From Kamptonema formosum PCC 10802 (GTDB lineage Bacteria > Cyanobacteriota > Cyanobacteriia > Cyanobacteriales > Oscillatoriaceae), in NCBI RefSeq assembly GCF_000332335.1, contig NZ_KB235948.1, positions 1,360,807 through 1,407,940 of the forward strand: DNA of 47,134 bases, in the 5' to 3' direction. This document shows positions 25,123 to 35,690 of this stretch, in pieces. The translations under genes were made by a program, and so were the position numbers. The stretch's first letter is position 1, and each line of letters begins with the position of its first letter. The notes beneath the pieces were generated by a model. That model worked only from the letters and a program-made list of their open reading frames with translations. It did not search any database and was not told the DNA's origin.

Positions 25123-25320
25123 CTAGAATTGCATTTTTGGGGGTGAATTTACGGGAATTTTACCTTCTTTCTGCCAGCGATATTCTAGCAACAGGTAATT
25201 GACCAATTCGGTGAGGTCTTCAATTCCTGTTTCAGTCCTTTGGCGATCTAGGAATGGCAGGTTGTGCGCCTTTATCGTGCAGCGTTTTTGCTGGCATTTC
25301 TCTGTTCTTGTTCGCGGCAT
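25123..25320 (-). CDS. small basic protein, possible ribbon-helix-helix regulator
   Basis: A 65-residue frame, MPRTRTEKCQQKRCTIKAHNLPFL..., with a strand-like basic start followed by DLTELVNYLLLEYRWQKEG. The order basic strand, helix, helix resembles CopG-like DNA-binding proteins, but I do not recognise a family. It stands alone in repeat-rich DNA, 345 bases downstream of another tiny gene on the same strand. Confidence 0.4.
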   Translation of the reverse strand: MPRTRTEKCQQKRCTIKAHNLPFLDRQRTETGIEDLTELVNYLLLEYRWQKEGKIPVNSPPKMQF

Positions 25321-25665
25321 AACTTTGCACTCCGATGTTTAATATTTGTGAGATTTAACCTTTGACTTCACTCACCGGCTCTCGGGCAGCAATCAATAGC
25401 ACAGCTTTGGGCGCGCTGGCGCTGGGCGCAATTCACCCCAAGGAGCCGGTCTGCGGGCTTGCGGCAGTTCCAGGACATGTATTATGCTTGTTTGCAAGGT
25501 AAAGGAAGTTGGGAAGTTTGATTTCGCGCCCGTCTAGGCACAATTGCACAACTCCGCCCCCCGAAACGGCATGGCGTTCGCTGCCTGACTGCGCCTTTCA
25601 CCGCCTGCTATAGGCAAGCCTAAAAAAAAACCCCTTGAGGGGGCAATGAATCGGTTACAAAGTAA
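25321..25665. other. intergenic region between two tiny genes
   Basis: No gene seen. It contains a strong terminator for the upstream gene at 25622-25643 and nothing else recognisable. Confidence 0.6.
25622..25643 (-). terminator. rho-independent terminator
   Basis: On the minus strand a CCCC-tcaa-GGGG hairpin is followed by nine T residues, just after the stop of the 25666-25920 gene. This is the cleanest intrinsic terminator in the window and supports that gene being transcribed. Confidence 0.8.
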
Positions 25666-25920
25666 CTACGGGTTCCAAAATTTGTAAATTTGGGTGAGCC
25701 GGTAGCGCGCCTCAAAATCTGGCTCCCGCCCCCTGCGGTCAAACCAGCTCTTTACTTTGGACAAACTAGAACCGGATAGGCGAGCCAGCTCTGAATAGCT
25801 GCACTGGTAGTGCGACAGAAAAAAGTCCAGGGTAATCAACTTCCGGTCAATTGCCTGGTTTACTTGGTCAGCAAGCGCAAACATTTCAGCTGTAGGATAT
25901 TTGGGAGCCATTTTTAACAT
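25666..25920 (-). CDS. small helix-turn-helix protein
   Basis: An 84-residue protein. After a helical start (YPTAEMFALADQVNQAIDR) it carries CSYSELARLSGSSLSKVKSWFDRRGREPD, a good helix-turn-helix shape with a basic recognition helix, and ends YRLTQIYKFWNP. This suggests a DNA-binding regulator. ATG 25920 or ATG 25911 could be the start; an AGGAGGG sits too far upstream for either. A strong terminator follows. No family name is assigned. Confidence 0.6.
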   Translation of the reverse strand: MLKMAPKYPTAEMFALADQVNQAIDRKLITLDFFLSHYQCSYSELARLSGSSLSKVKSWFDRRGREPDFEARYRLTQIYKFWNP

Positions 25921-26082
25921 TTATATTTACTATTTGTCTGTTACCCTCCTTGGGATTTACCTTTCTTGTGATGAGAAGCAAAAGTTATTAGTTCCCTCAC
26001 CGGCTTGCAGGATAAGGAATTTCCGCTGCCTGCGCCGGCGATCTGCGCCCGATCTCTGAACTCTCTGCCACCCATGCCGGCT

Positions 26083-26148
26083 GCCAGAAACCCGGTTTCT
26101 TTAAGAAACCGGGTTTCTCAGTCCCTCACTCAGATGAAAACCGCTCTA
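26083..26148. mobile_element. TATAGCG miniature element, left end missing
   Basis: CCAGAAACCCGG opens the central double palindrome, followed by CTCAGTCCCTCAC and a right end reading GATGAAAACCGCTCTA. The left terminal repeat is absent. Confidence 0.7.
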
Positions 26149-27245
26149 AGTGCTGGGCAAGGCAGACACGGCAGGCAAGGCGGACAGTCCCGCGCCAGGG
26201 TGCTGGGGAAGTGCCGGCCTCGATCTCGCCGGTGGCCCACCACAGAACACCCGGTTTCTTGTGGCTTCATTTTTTCTTTATCCATCAGCTCTTGGCGCAA
26301 CCCCATACCGCCATGCCGGCGAGGCCCACCGGCTCATGCAGCTGGCAAAAGCCGGTGCCGCCCGCCAGTCTCCAAGCTCGCCGGCACCCCAGGGCGGGGA
26401 CAGCCGAAAAAGTTACCCCTGTTCTGGGCCTAGGGGAAATTTTTTCTCCAAAGAACCTGCAAAAATGTCTTGACAAATTTATGATTTTATGAGATATTTC
26501 GGAAAGCCTCTCTTCGGGGTGTTGAAAGCTTGCCGTTCAGAGCAGATCGACTAAGATTTGTTTTGTATTATACACAAAAATGTTAGCTTTTCTAGATTTG
26601 GGGTTACAAAATGTAACAAATCTTTAATAAAAAGGCGCGCCGGTTGGGGGAGTGAGGGTGAGGGGTCTATTGACAAAACTTTGATGTCGCAGCCAAGATG
26701 GATGGATGATGTCGGAAGCAGTTCGCAGGGGACTTTTTTGCGGCTGTTACGGCAGCATTCACGCTACTGTCCTTAGGAAAGTGTTCAACTAACAGCACGC
26801 TGAAAAGGGATTCACTTTCGCGCTCCCCATAAAAGAGATTGTTCTCCAGGAATTTTATCCTAAATTGCCACAGGAATTTTTCTCCCAGAGCGCCGTTCAA
26901 GTAGGGTCGAGTTGATAACTTTCTTCTCTCACCGGCTTTTTCTCCTTTGGGGAAACCCCCGCAGGGGAAGGATTGATAATACCAACGTTCTGGGATTACT
27001 GGACAGCTTCGACCTCGCGTTCCTCTGGGAGCTATCTTAGTAAACCCGCTCCCTATTTTCCCGATTTCTGAGATGAGTGGGCTGACTCTGTACCAACCCA
27101 AAGCGCGAGAGGTTCGCCAAATGTCGAGTACGAGCTAAATTGGGTTGGACACCATTGAGGGCATGCGTTCCCTCCGACTGCCCATATACCTTGCAGGACA
27201 GGCATCTTGCCTGTCCCAATGTCCTAAACTGACTGTCCCTTGCTA

Positions 27246-27323
27246 TATAGCGGTTCTCGGCGAGATGAAGTGCGCCCCAGAAACCGGGTTTCTCAGCACC
27301 TCACTCATCTCAGAAACGCTATA
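27246..27323. mobile_element. TATAGCG miniature element with half core
   Basis: A 78-bp copy from TATAGCGGTTCTCG to CAGAAACGCTATA. Only one of the two central 15-mer palindromes is left (AGAAACCGGGTTTCT). It shares its TATA with the end of a TATAGCAG-family fragment, so one element may have inserted at the end of the other. Confidence 0.75.
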
Positions 27324-27420
27324 ACTCTTAACAAACAGGCTTTTTTCAGAAAAGTTTCGCTACCCCGGTTAGCTCAGTCTGCCTAAAGAAAGCTGGTCAA
27401 TGATTTGGAGGCTTGCAGCT

Positions 27421-27897
27421 ATGTTCTTTTCTCTCCCCGGTTTAAGCCTTAACCCTTTTTACGATCGCTCCTCTGTGAGTGGCAGCTATAAAAATTTTTT
27501 AATAGTAGAAGACAATCCTGATGAGCGCCAGCTACTAGAAGCTTTATTTAGCATTAGCAACTTAGACATGTCTCTGGTATTTGCAGAAAACGGAGAGGAA
27601 GCCGTAAACTACCTGAGCCGTCTCAATCCCTACGAAGACCCGCTATCTCTTCCGGCGCTGATTTTGACTGATCTGCGAATGCCTTTAATGGACGGTCTAA
27701 GTTTGCTGGCCTGGATAAGGCAGCAGCCAGAACTGAAGGGCATCCCCGTGATTGTGATGAGCAGCACTGGCGATATTACAGAAAGAGTGCGCGCCGAAAA
27801 ATTGGGGATCAGCTATTACTTTGTCAAGCCGGTGGATTTGAATCAGCTGATATTTCTAGTTAAAGCAATGTTGGTGCACTTGCGAGAAGAGCAATAG
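27421..27897 (+). CDS. single-domain response regulator
   Basis: A 158-residue protein that is a receiver domain only. It has the acidic pair in FLIVEDNPDE, the phospho-acceptor aspartate in LILTDLRMPLMDG, the serine/threonine in VIVMSSTGD and the lysine in YYFVKPVD. The DNP form and the lack of an output domain resemble Rcp1-type regulators that pass phosphate to or from histidine kinases. ATG 27421 has GGAGG nine bases upstream; an in-frame ATG at 27400 is less likely. No kinase is nearby. It converges on the HMA2/DUF5132 cluster. Confidence 0.88.
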   Translation: MFFSLPGLSLNPFYDRSSVSGSYKNFLIVEDNPDERQLLEALFSISNLDMSLVFAENGEEAVNYLSRLNPYEDPLSLPALILTDLRMPLMDGLSLLAWIRQQPELKGIPVIVMSSTGDITERVRAEKLGISYYFVKPVDLNQLIFLVKAMLVHLREEQ

Positions 27898-27915
27898 GTT
27901 GAAGCCTTCGCTAAA

Positions 27916-27938
27916 GGGATGGGGCGCTCCCCCATCCC
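27916..27938. terminator. hairpin between convergent genes
   Basis: GGGATGGGG and CCCCATCCC form a perfect 9-bp stem with a 5-nt loop, 19 bases after the response regulator stop and 35 bases beyond the DUF5132 stop. TTT follows on the minus strand. It may serve both genes. Confidence 0.5.
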
Positions 27939-27972
27939 TCACGGTGCCGCCTAGCCGGCAACTCGGCTTCCC

Positions 27973-28251
27973 TCACCCTTCAGGCGGATTTACTGCCACG
28001 TCCATCTGGGCTTTTGTTTGTTCTTCGGCGATTTCAGCTCTTGCCTCTGCCACCAGATCCTCAAAAACCTCGCCGGCTTCTGCAAAAACCCCTTTGCTCT
28101 TTTCATAGAGGGCAATGCCGCCTTTGATCGCCGCCTTAGCTATCGGTTTTCCGAAGCCGGCAGCAACGGGAAGCAGGACAACCGCACCGATGCCGGCGGC
28201 AATGCCCACTGGGCCAAACTCTTCAAAGAAATTCCCGATTTTCAGTGCCAT
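27973..28251 (-). CDS. DUF5132 small membrane protein (paralogue c)
   Basis: A 92-residue protein. Residues 14-33 are a glycine and alanine-rich hydrophobic segment; then comes the block FGKPIAKAAIKGGIALYEKSKG and an amphipathic EVFEDLVAEARAEIAEE. These define DUF5132, which as I recall occurs mostly near HMA2 proteins and P-type ATPases. The layout, one short membrane segment plus an E/A-rich helix and a free tail, recalls the mycobacterial PacL (DUF1490) chaperones of metal ATPases. The tail here has no histidine motif. GGAGG lies 10 bases before ATG 28251. Last gene of the cluster. Confidence 0.85.
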   Translation of the reverse strand: MALKIGNFFEEFGPVGIAAGIGAVVLLPVAAGFGKPIAKAAIKGGIALYEKSKGVFAEAGEVFEDLVAEARAEIAEEQTKAQMDVAVNPPEG

Positions 28252-28356
28252 GACAGATTTTCCTCCCGCATTCCTGCAGACTGTAATTTCAGGATAGATC
28301 GCGCAACCGTAACAGCCAACTTCACAGCGCTGTTGAAGCGCTCGAAACCTATCGAT

Positions 28357-29733
28357 TCAGGATATCGCGCCGGCATCTCTCAACCCTGAGATCAAGGCGT
28401 GCGCCGGCGGTTGGCCCGCCTTCAAACCCTGCATCGTGGAGCGAACAGTTTGCCACAGGCACAGCCAAAAATTAACTTCCTCTGTGACAGCCGGCTCGGA
28501 TGCCGGCGGTGAGCCGTTTTCCGCCTCTGTCTCCATACTAGCCGCACTGAGCGCCGGCTCACAAGGTGCCTGTTCTGTCTGGAGTTCGGCGTCACTGACA
28601 GGGAGTTGAAATTCGGCACGATCGCAGGCTGCCGGTTCGGTTTCCATTTCCGCCTCACTGAGATCCCCCTGAGATTCGGCAGGCTCACCCGCTGCCGGTT
28701 CGGTTTCCATTTCCGCCTCACTGAGAGCTAATTGAGATTCTACCGGCTCAGGGGTTGCCTCGGGTGCCTCGGGTGCCTCGGGTGCCGGCGGTGTGGCAGT
28801 GCCCCCTGGCGCTCTTGGCGTGCTGGCTTCCTGAATGAGTGCGGCGAGATGGGAGCGCATTTCGGCATCGGAAACCGCACCGGCATCATAACTAATTGCA
28901 ATCGATGCTGCCGTGGGGCTGACGCGCACTAGGGTGACACCGGCGGCTGATTCGGCCAGCTTTTGCAGGCGTCGGGCGTACTGGGGATCGGCGGCGATGC
29001 GAGGCACGTGAAACCGCACCCGCCCCCGAATGGCGTGGGCGATGCTAAAGGGAATTGCCGGTGCCTGCGATCCCGCAAAAGAATTTTGTCCGTTCAATTC
29101 CCCTACTTTCCCGATCTGTCCTTGTGGGGGTGGGGGGAGCGAGGGGGAAAAATTCTCTGAGCTGGCAATTTCCCGAACAGCCGTCGCTGCCAGGATCTGT
29201 TCCGGAATCTTGACGGGTTTTGGGGGAGCGCCAATTTGCTCGCGGGGAGCCGTTGCGGGAGTGACTCCCTCCAGTTGGCCCAACAGCTGGCGAGTGGTAT
29301 TTGCCGCAACCATATAGGCCAAAAGCGCCCGCCAGCCAACCAGTCCCAGCCCTCTGGTGGCGAGCAGCCCTACAATCACCGGCAGGAACGACCGGCCCTG
29401 TTTTTTCCAGAACTCTGCGGACTTCCACGCCGCAAAGGGATCTGTGCGGTTTGCCTGTGCCTGCAGGGCGGCTGCCGGTGTTACCCCCCACCCCTCGATC
29501 TCCCCCAACAGTTCCGGCAGCGGCAGCGCCCTAGTATCGAAGGTAACAGTCAAACTGCCCGTTCCCTGATTTTTGCTGATTTCACACACACCTTCGCGCT
29601 GCCGCAGCTGTGTTGCTATAGCATCCAGTGCCGGTGCGCAATCCGAGCCTGCCGCCCGCAGCCGCACGCGCCCCGGGCTCGCATGGGCGACAGAGATGCC
29701 CCCCTCTTGGCGTTGTGCTGTCCCATCAGCCAT
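28357..29733 (-). CDS. double HMA2-domain membrane protein with acidic repeat tail
   Basis: A 458-residue protein. A first HMA2 domain (about 10-82) has HASPGRVRLR in place of a GMTCxxC metal loop and ends LTVTFD. Two membrane segments follow (about 115-150). A second HMA2 domain (about 226-305) has HAIRGRVRFHVPR and SIAISYDAGAVSD. The acidic C-terminal part repeats LSEAEMETEPAA about every 22 residues, two clear copies and two weaker ones. The final 50 residues (FWLCLWQTVRSTMQGLK) look membrane-associated. ATG 29733 has GGAG seven bases upstream; a TTG at 29751 would add six residues. Role inferred from the cluster. Confidence 0.82.
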   Translation of the reverse strand: MADGTAQRQEGGISVAHASPGRVRLRAAGSDCAPALDAIATQLRQREGVCEISKNQGTGSLTVTFDTRALPLPELLGEIEGWGVTPAAALQAQANRTDPFAAWKSAEFWKKQGRSFLPVIVGLLATRGLGLVGWRALLAYMVAANTTRQLLGQLEGVTPATAPREQIGAPPKPVKIPEQILAATAVREIASSENFSPSLPPPPQGQIGKVGELNGQNSFAGSQAPAIPFSIAHAIRGRVRFHVPRIAADPQYARRLQKLAESAAGVTLVRVSPTAASIAISYDAGAVSDAEMRSHLAALIQEASTPRAPGGTATPPAPEAPEAPEATPEPVESQLALSEAEMETEPAAGEPAESQGDLSEAEMETEPAACDRAEFQLPVSDAELQTEQAPCEPALSAASMETEAENGSPPASEPAVTEEVNFWLCLWQTVRSTMQGLKAGQPPAHALISGLRDAGAIS

Positions 29734-30213
29734 TCCCTTTCTCCAATCCAATCCTGTACTGTCAACCTTTCTTCACATTGCAGGCATTTATAGATGCTGC
29801 TATTTTATAATATAAAGGGGATATGTTGAAGGTGTAACTAAGGCACTTCCTCCCCCCAGACTCCAATTAACATTTGGACAATATCCCAACTGTCCCGCCA
29901 GCTCCGACTGGCTTTTCTGACAGAGTAATCCCGAATACAATTGCTTCCTTGATGTTTTTATGAACTCAAGAAACAAGACGGAAGTAGGGGCGGGTTCGCC
30001 CTTGGATGTCTTTCGGTTGCAGAGGATACTGACAGACACGATACAGCAACCCCTCCCCCTGGCGCTGCGCACCCCGTGCGATGGGGAGCTCCTTCTTCTG
30101 CTCCTTCCCGAAGCGCGGGGAGGGAGTTGGCGGGTGGGGTTACCGCCCCGCACCACAGAGTTTGAATCATCCCGGTGCGACGCCGCTTCCCCGCACCCCC
30201 TCTCAAGTTCTCG
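29734..30213. other. intergenic region within the HMA2 cluster
   Basis: About 480 bases without a convincing gene. A degraded member of the G/C-rich palindrome family (CCCCTCCCCC...GGGGAGGGAG, about 30048-30125) and a GTAGGGGCGGGTTCGCCC fragment (29984-30001) lie here. The break makes a separate transcript for the last two genes possible. Confidence 0.6.
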
Positions 30214-30786
30214 CTAGTCTCGGCGTTTGATTTCCTCGCACAGGATATCTATCGCTTCAACCACCGCCAGACCCGTAGCCAGAACTGTTGCGCTTAAGAA
30301 CATTATAAAGCCTGCAGTTTCAGCCTTGGCTACTAGCGACGTTCCGTAAATTAACGTAAAACTCGCCGCCCCCAGGAGTCCTAACTTAACCGTCATCAGC
30401 CTGGAAGAAGCTTTCACTTTGACTCTTTTTGACGTGAGAGTGCTGGCAATATTTAAAATCAGTCGGCCATTTTTTTGTATGTGTGGTGCCGGTCGTTCGC
30501 TTTTCATCTGAATTCGATTCCCGCGCATTTCAAAGGCTTTCTGCCATTCCGGGTGACTTTGGTCATTGATCCTCCCAAATATTTTAACTTTTGCGATCCC
30601 ATCTAACTGCCACTCTAGCAGTTGATTTTCAATAATCTTAAGCAAATCTTCATAATTTATCGGGTTCCCCCTCGACCGGTTGATGACAATAATTAATTCA
30701 TCCTTGGTCAGATGGGCCTTGACCGCAATGGGACGGTCGGCCAGGGCGACTTGCAGGTCTTTTTGAATTTCAAATGTGCTCACCAT
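30214..30786 (-). CDS. uncharacterised two-helix membrane protein
   Basis: A 190-residue protein. Residues 8-90 form an alpha/beta unit with ADRPIAVKAHLTKDELIIVI, then IAKVKIFGRIND and HPEWQKAFEM. A similar unit (VKVYGRxxG...PxWxxEFEL) precedes other C-terminal parts in many cyanobacterial proteins as I recall them; its role is unknown. After a basic linker come two membrane helices (132-151, 158-177) and a short charged end. It sits inside the HMA2/DUF5132 run on the same strand, but 367 bases from the next gene, so membership is likely, not proven. Confidence 0.65.
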   Translation of the reverse strand: MVSTFEIQKDLQVALADRPIAVKAHLTKDELIIVINRSRGNPINYEDLLKIIENQLLEWQLDGIAKVKIFGRINDQSHPEWQKAFEMRGNRIQMKSERPAPHIQKNGRLILNIASTLTSKRVKVKASSRLMTVKLGLLGAASFTLIYGTSLVAKAETAGFIMFLSATVLATGLAVVEAIDILCEEIKRRD

Positions 30787-31153
30787 CCTGTCACACCCCC
30801 TGGGAATTATGGATACAAGTATGATAGCGGCAGATCAACACATTTGCTCGCCCGGTGTTCGGAAGAGAGGAAATAACGCGCCCGCCGCGTTCAGCTTCTA
30901 GAATACCCAAGGAGCGCGCCTTGAAACACAAAAAAGACTCATTCGCCAGCAGGGGCACGATCGCATCATCGCATGGCGCATGGCTGATTGTTGGCTGCCT
31001 TGCGCGCCCAGTTCCCATTTCCTCCCGCCCAGTTTGTATAAGCGTTTACTCCACTTGCGCAGGCGCGATTGTGTTCTCCCCGAATGTGACTCGCCTGAGG
31101 GCACCGGCATGACGCGCGCGGCTCCCGCCTTGGGCGCAGGGGCTCAAAGCATT
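30787..31153. other. intergenic region within the HMA2 cluster
   Basis: About 370 bases with no believable gene. Short GGCGCATGG-type repeats near 30968-30988 are like those at 32949-33013. Confidence 0.55.
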
Positions 31154-31738
31154 TTATTCCGGTCGGGGTGGCAGGGGGGTTTGCAGATACTCCGGTTTCT
31201 TGGTATAGTGCAATTTGAGGAAGCTGTCAAAAGAATACCACGCCAGCACATACCACGGCACAATTTCCAATTGCAGCCCCTTGACCAGCAACTGCCGTAT
31301 GGCCAGCGCTCCCAGCCCTACGGGTACGAGGAACCGCATATCCACCATGCCGCCGGTGGCGTGGGCGATGTGCTCGTTCAGGTCAGCAAAAGCATTCGAG
31401 ACTTCCGCCGCCGCCAAAGATTCTCCGTGAGTGATGTGACCGACAATCACCCCCACATCCCACAGGGAGGCGGCGATATCATCAACAACGCCCTCCTCAT
31501 TTATGTGATGGACGACGATGCTGCCGGTGTCGGGATTCGTGCGAACGTCACAAACATCAGCGCGCGCTCTCAGCGCACTGGCGATTTCTTCCATGTAGCG
31601 GTGGTTGCGGTGTGTGCCGGTCACTCTTAACCTGATCCGCCCCCGCGTCTGGCTGACAATTCGGGCGAGCATCGGTTTGCCTGCCGGCTTTAGGCTCGCT
31701 CCATTCAGGGGTATTATTTTGGCGTCATTCCTAACCAT
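31154..31738 (-). CDS. single HMA2-domain membrane protein
   Basis: A 194-residue protein. One HMA2 domain (22-95) has VSQTRGRIRLRV, YMEEIASALRARADVCDVRTNPDTGSIVVHH and a hydrophobic end. Two membrane-like segments follow (130-150, GMVDMRFLVPVGLGALAIRQL, and about 158-172), with a tail LPPRPE. There is no CxxC metal loop. It is shorter than the two other HMA2 proteins in the cluster and lacks their proline or acidic linkers. GGAGGTAGAGAG lies upstream of ATG 31738. Confidence 0.78.
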   Translation of the reverse strand: MVRNDAKIIPLNGASLKPAGKPMLARIVSQTRGRIRLRVTGTHRNHRYMEEIASALRARADVCDVRTNPDTGSIVVHHINEEGVVDDIAASLWDVGVIVGHITHGESLAAAEVSNAFADLNEHIAHATGGMVDMRFLVPVGLGALAIRQLLVKGLQLEIVPWYVLAWYSFDSFLKLHYTKKPEYLQTPLPPRPE

Positions 31739-31927
31739 GATATCTCTCTACCTCCGATGTGAAAACTCTCGCGACAGCCGTTAAGTTTAGCGGGATGGGG
31801 AATAGCAGCCAGAGGGTTTGCCTTCCAGCTGCTATTGCCTTCCTCTCCTTATGCTGAGCCCCCGAAAACAAGGGGACGGCGTTCAGTAGAAGCGTGGGGA
31901 TTGCTCCCTATGAGACATTTTCTTCCT

Positions 31928-32224
31928 TTAATCGGAATCTGACGCCGACACAATCTCTTGTTGCTTGCTATCAGCAATCTCCGCCTTAGCCTCGGCTACC
32001 AGATCCTCCACAACCTCGCCCAATTCCGCAAACGCCCCTTTACTCTTTTCATAAAGGGCAATGCTGCCTTTAATCGCCGCCTTGGCAACCGGTTTGCCAA
32101 CCCCAGCCACGATGGGGATCACGACGGGTGCCAGGAGTAAAGCTCCCAAACCCAAGAAAATCCCTGGTGCGCCGGCTTCTTCCAAAAGAGCGCCCGGCTC
32201 TTCAAAAATGTTTGGCAGTGCCAT
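31928..32224 (-). CDS. DUF5132 small membrane protein (paralogue b)
   Basis: A 98-residue protein with a hydrophobic segment (about 18-42, APGIFLGLGALLLAPVVIPI), the core VGKPVAKAAIKGSIALYEKSKG and the helix ELGEVVEDLVAEAKAEIADS. Its tail ends in acidic SASDSD. The core is nearly identical to paralogue c, so the two are more similar to each other than to a. AGGAGAG lies 8-9 bases before ATG 32224. It follows the DUF5132-a gene after a miniature element. Confidence 0.85.
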   Translation of the reverse strand: MALPNIFEEPGALLEEAGAPGIFLGLGALLLAPVVIPIVAGVGKPVAKAAIKGSIALYEKSKGAFAELGEVVEDLVAEAKAEIADSKQQEIVSASDSD

Positions 32225-32595
32225 ACTACATTCTCTCCTGTTTAGTGCGAATTTGTCAAGGTTTTCAGAATTTAGCTGTTAGTAGCGCCTGTTATAGCGT
32301 TTCTCAGCTGGATGAACTTTGGCCCAGAAACCCGGTTTCTTTAAGAAACCGGGTTTCTCAGTACCTCACAAAGGATGAGCAACGCTATATTGGCTGTCAG
32401 CTAACAGCTAAGTCAGCTAACATCCAATAGTCCCTGAGGGCTTTAGCCCTGTCTCCCAACCGAAAGAGCGTGCGGAACTTGCGGCAAACGGCGGAGGGAG
32501 AAAAACTTATGCCTTCCGAGGGATGACCTATCAGCTGTTTTCCTTCAAAATTCATATTCTTTGAACTTTGAAAGGACGCTCGCCCCGCACAAGGT
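32225..32595. other. intergenic region with a TATAGCG element
   Basis: About 370 bases between two DUF5132 genes; a full miniature element occupies 32293-32389 and the rest is non-coding. Another GAGGGCTTTAGCCCT hairpin lies near 32434-32452. Confidence 0.7.
32293..32389. mobile_element. TATAGCG miniature element (complete)
   Basis: A 97-bp copy from TATAGCGTTTCTCA to TGAGCAACGCTATA, same orientation and nearly the same sequence as 8899-8997, including GTACCTCACAAAGGATGAG. It splits two DUF5132 genes that may otherwise be co-transcribed. Confidence 0.85.
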
Positions 32596-32901
32596 TCAGC
32601 CAAGCCGGCCCGTATCTTCAGGGTGCATTTGCCCTGGTGCCAGCTGCAGTTGGGCTGTTGAAACAGCCATATCCGTCTTCGCCTCAGCTACGAGATCCGC
32701 AAAAGCCTCTCCCATTTCGGCAAAAGCAACTTTGCTTTTTTCATAGAGGCGAAAGCTCCCTTTAATGGCTGCCTTGGCGAGCGGTTTGCCCACCGGCACC
32801 AGAACGGGTGCCAAGAGCACCGCTCCCACACCGGCGACAATTACCGGCAGGGCAAAATCTTCCACAACAGCTTCAAATAAATCGTCCAAACCAAACAGCA
32901 T
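32596..32901 (-). CDS. DUF5132 small membrane protein (paralogue a)
   Basis: A 101-residue protein with a hydrophobic segment (about 16-36, FALPVIVAGVGAVLLAPVL), the core VGKPLAKAAIKGSFRLYEKSK and AFADLVAEAKTDMAVS. The tail is longer and different from the other two (QLQLAPGQMHPEDTGRLG) and contains one histidine. GGGAGGG lies 9 bases before ATG 32901. It is the first small gene after the P-type ATPase, 329 bases downstream, beyond another miniature element. Confidence 0.85.
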   Translation of the reverse strand: MLFGLDDLFEAVVEDFALPVIVAGVGAVLLAPVLVPVGKPLAKAAIKGSFRLYEKSKVAFAEMGEAFADLVAEAKTDMAVSTAQLQLAPGQMHPEDTGRLG

Positions 32902-33230
32902 AATACATTCCCTCCCGTAAAGTACATTCGCCAGATTGTGCTAACTGGGCGTGGGGCGTGGCGCATCATCGCGTGGCGCATGGCTCATGGCGCATGGCGC
33001 ATGGGGCATGGGGAGCAAGGAAGCAAACCCTCTGATTTCTCCGTCCCAGGTTTTATAGCAGTAGCCACTTAGGTTCAGACAGTGGGACAGGCGAGACGCC
33101 TGTCCTACGCCTTATATAGCAGATGAGGCTCATGTTCTAAACTGACTGTCTATTGCTATACTTGGGAACGAGAGAAATCCTTGCATCCCAAATCCTTGCA
33201 TCCCAAATTCCCCAGCGCCCAGCGCCCGCC
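32902..33230. other. intergenic region with short tandem repeats and a TATAGCAG element
   Basis: About 330 bases. GGCGCATGG-like units repeat at 32949-33013. A complete TATAGCAG element fills 33054-33160, and ATCCTTGCATCCCAA repeats at 33176-33208. Confidence 0.7.
33054..33160. mobile_element. TATAGCAG miniature element (complete)
   Basis: A 107-bp element from TATAGCAGTAGCCACTTAGG to CTGTCTATTGCTATA, with the GGACAGGCG/CGCCTGTCC palindrome in its centre. Terminal repeats are short (TATAGCA/TGCTATA). It is the clearest copy of this second family. Confidence 0.75.
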
Positions 33231-35576
<2,346 letters not shown>

Positions 35577-35690
35577 TGCGCTGTCATCTACCTCCCTTGC
35601 TAGGTGTTGGGTTTGGGAATCATGTAGCAGACGGGCTGCTCCTCGCAGCCCGTTGGGCGGAATGAACTATCACATATCATGCAGGAAACT

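Larger units (their letters stand above)
25921..27420. other. 1.5-kb intergenic region
   Basis: Overlapping open frames occur on both strands, but none shows conserved motifs and they cross repeats. It holds a partial TATAGCG element at 26083-26148, a TATAGCAG-family fragment at 27194-27247 and another TATAGCG element at 27246-27323. The stretch 26480-26640 is AT-rich and unlike its surroundings. Confidence 0.65.

Noticed and set aside
26667-27101. 144-residue open frame on the minus strand
   Set aside because: No motif, no ribosome binding site and odd composition; it crosses repeat DNA.
27364-27400. GGTTAGCTCAG, like the D-arm of a tRNA
   Set aside because: No anticodon or T-arm follows and no acceptor stem can be formed.
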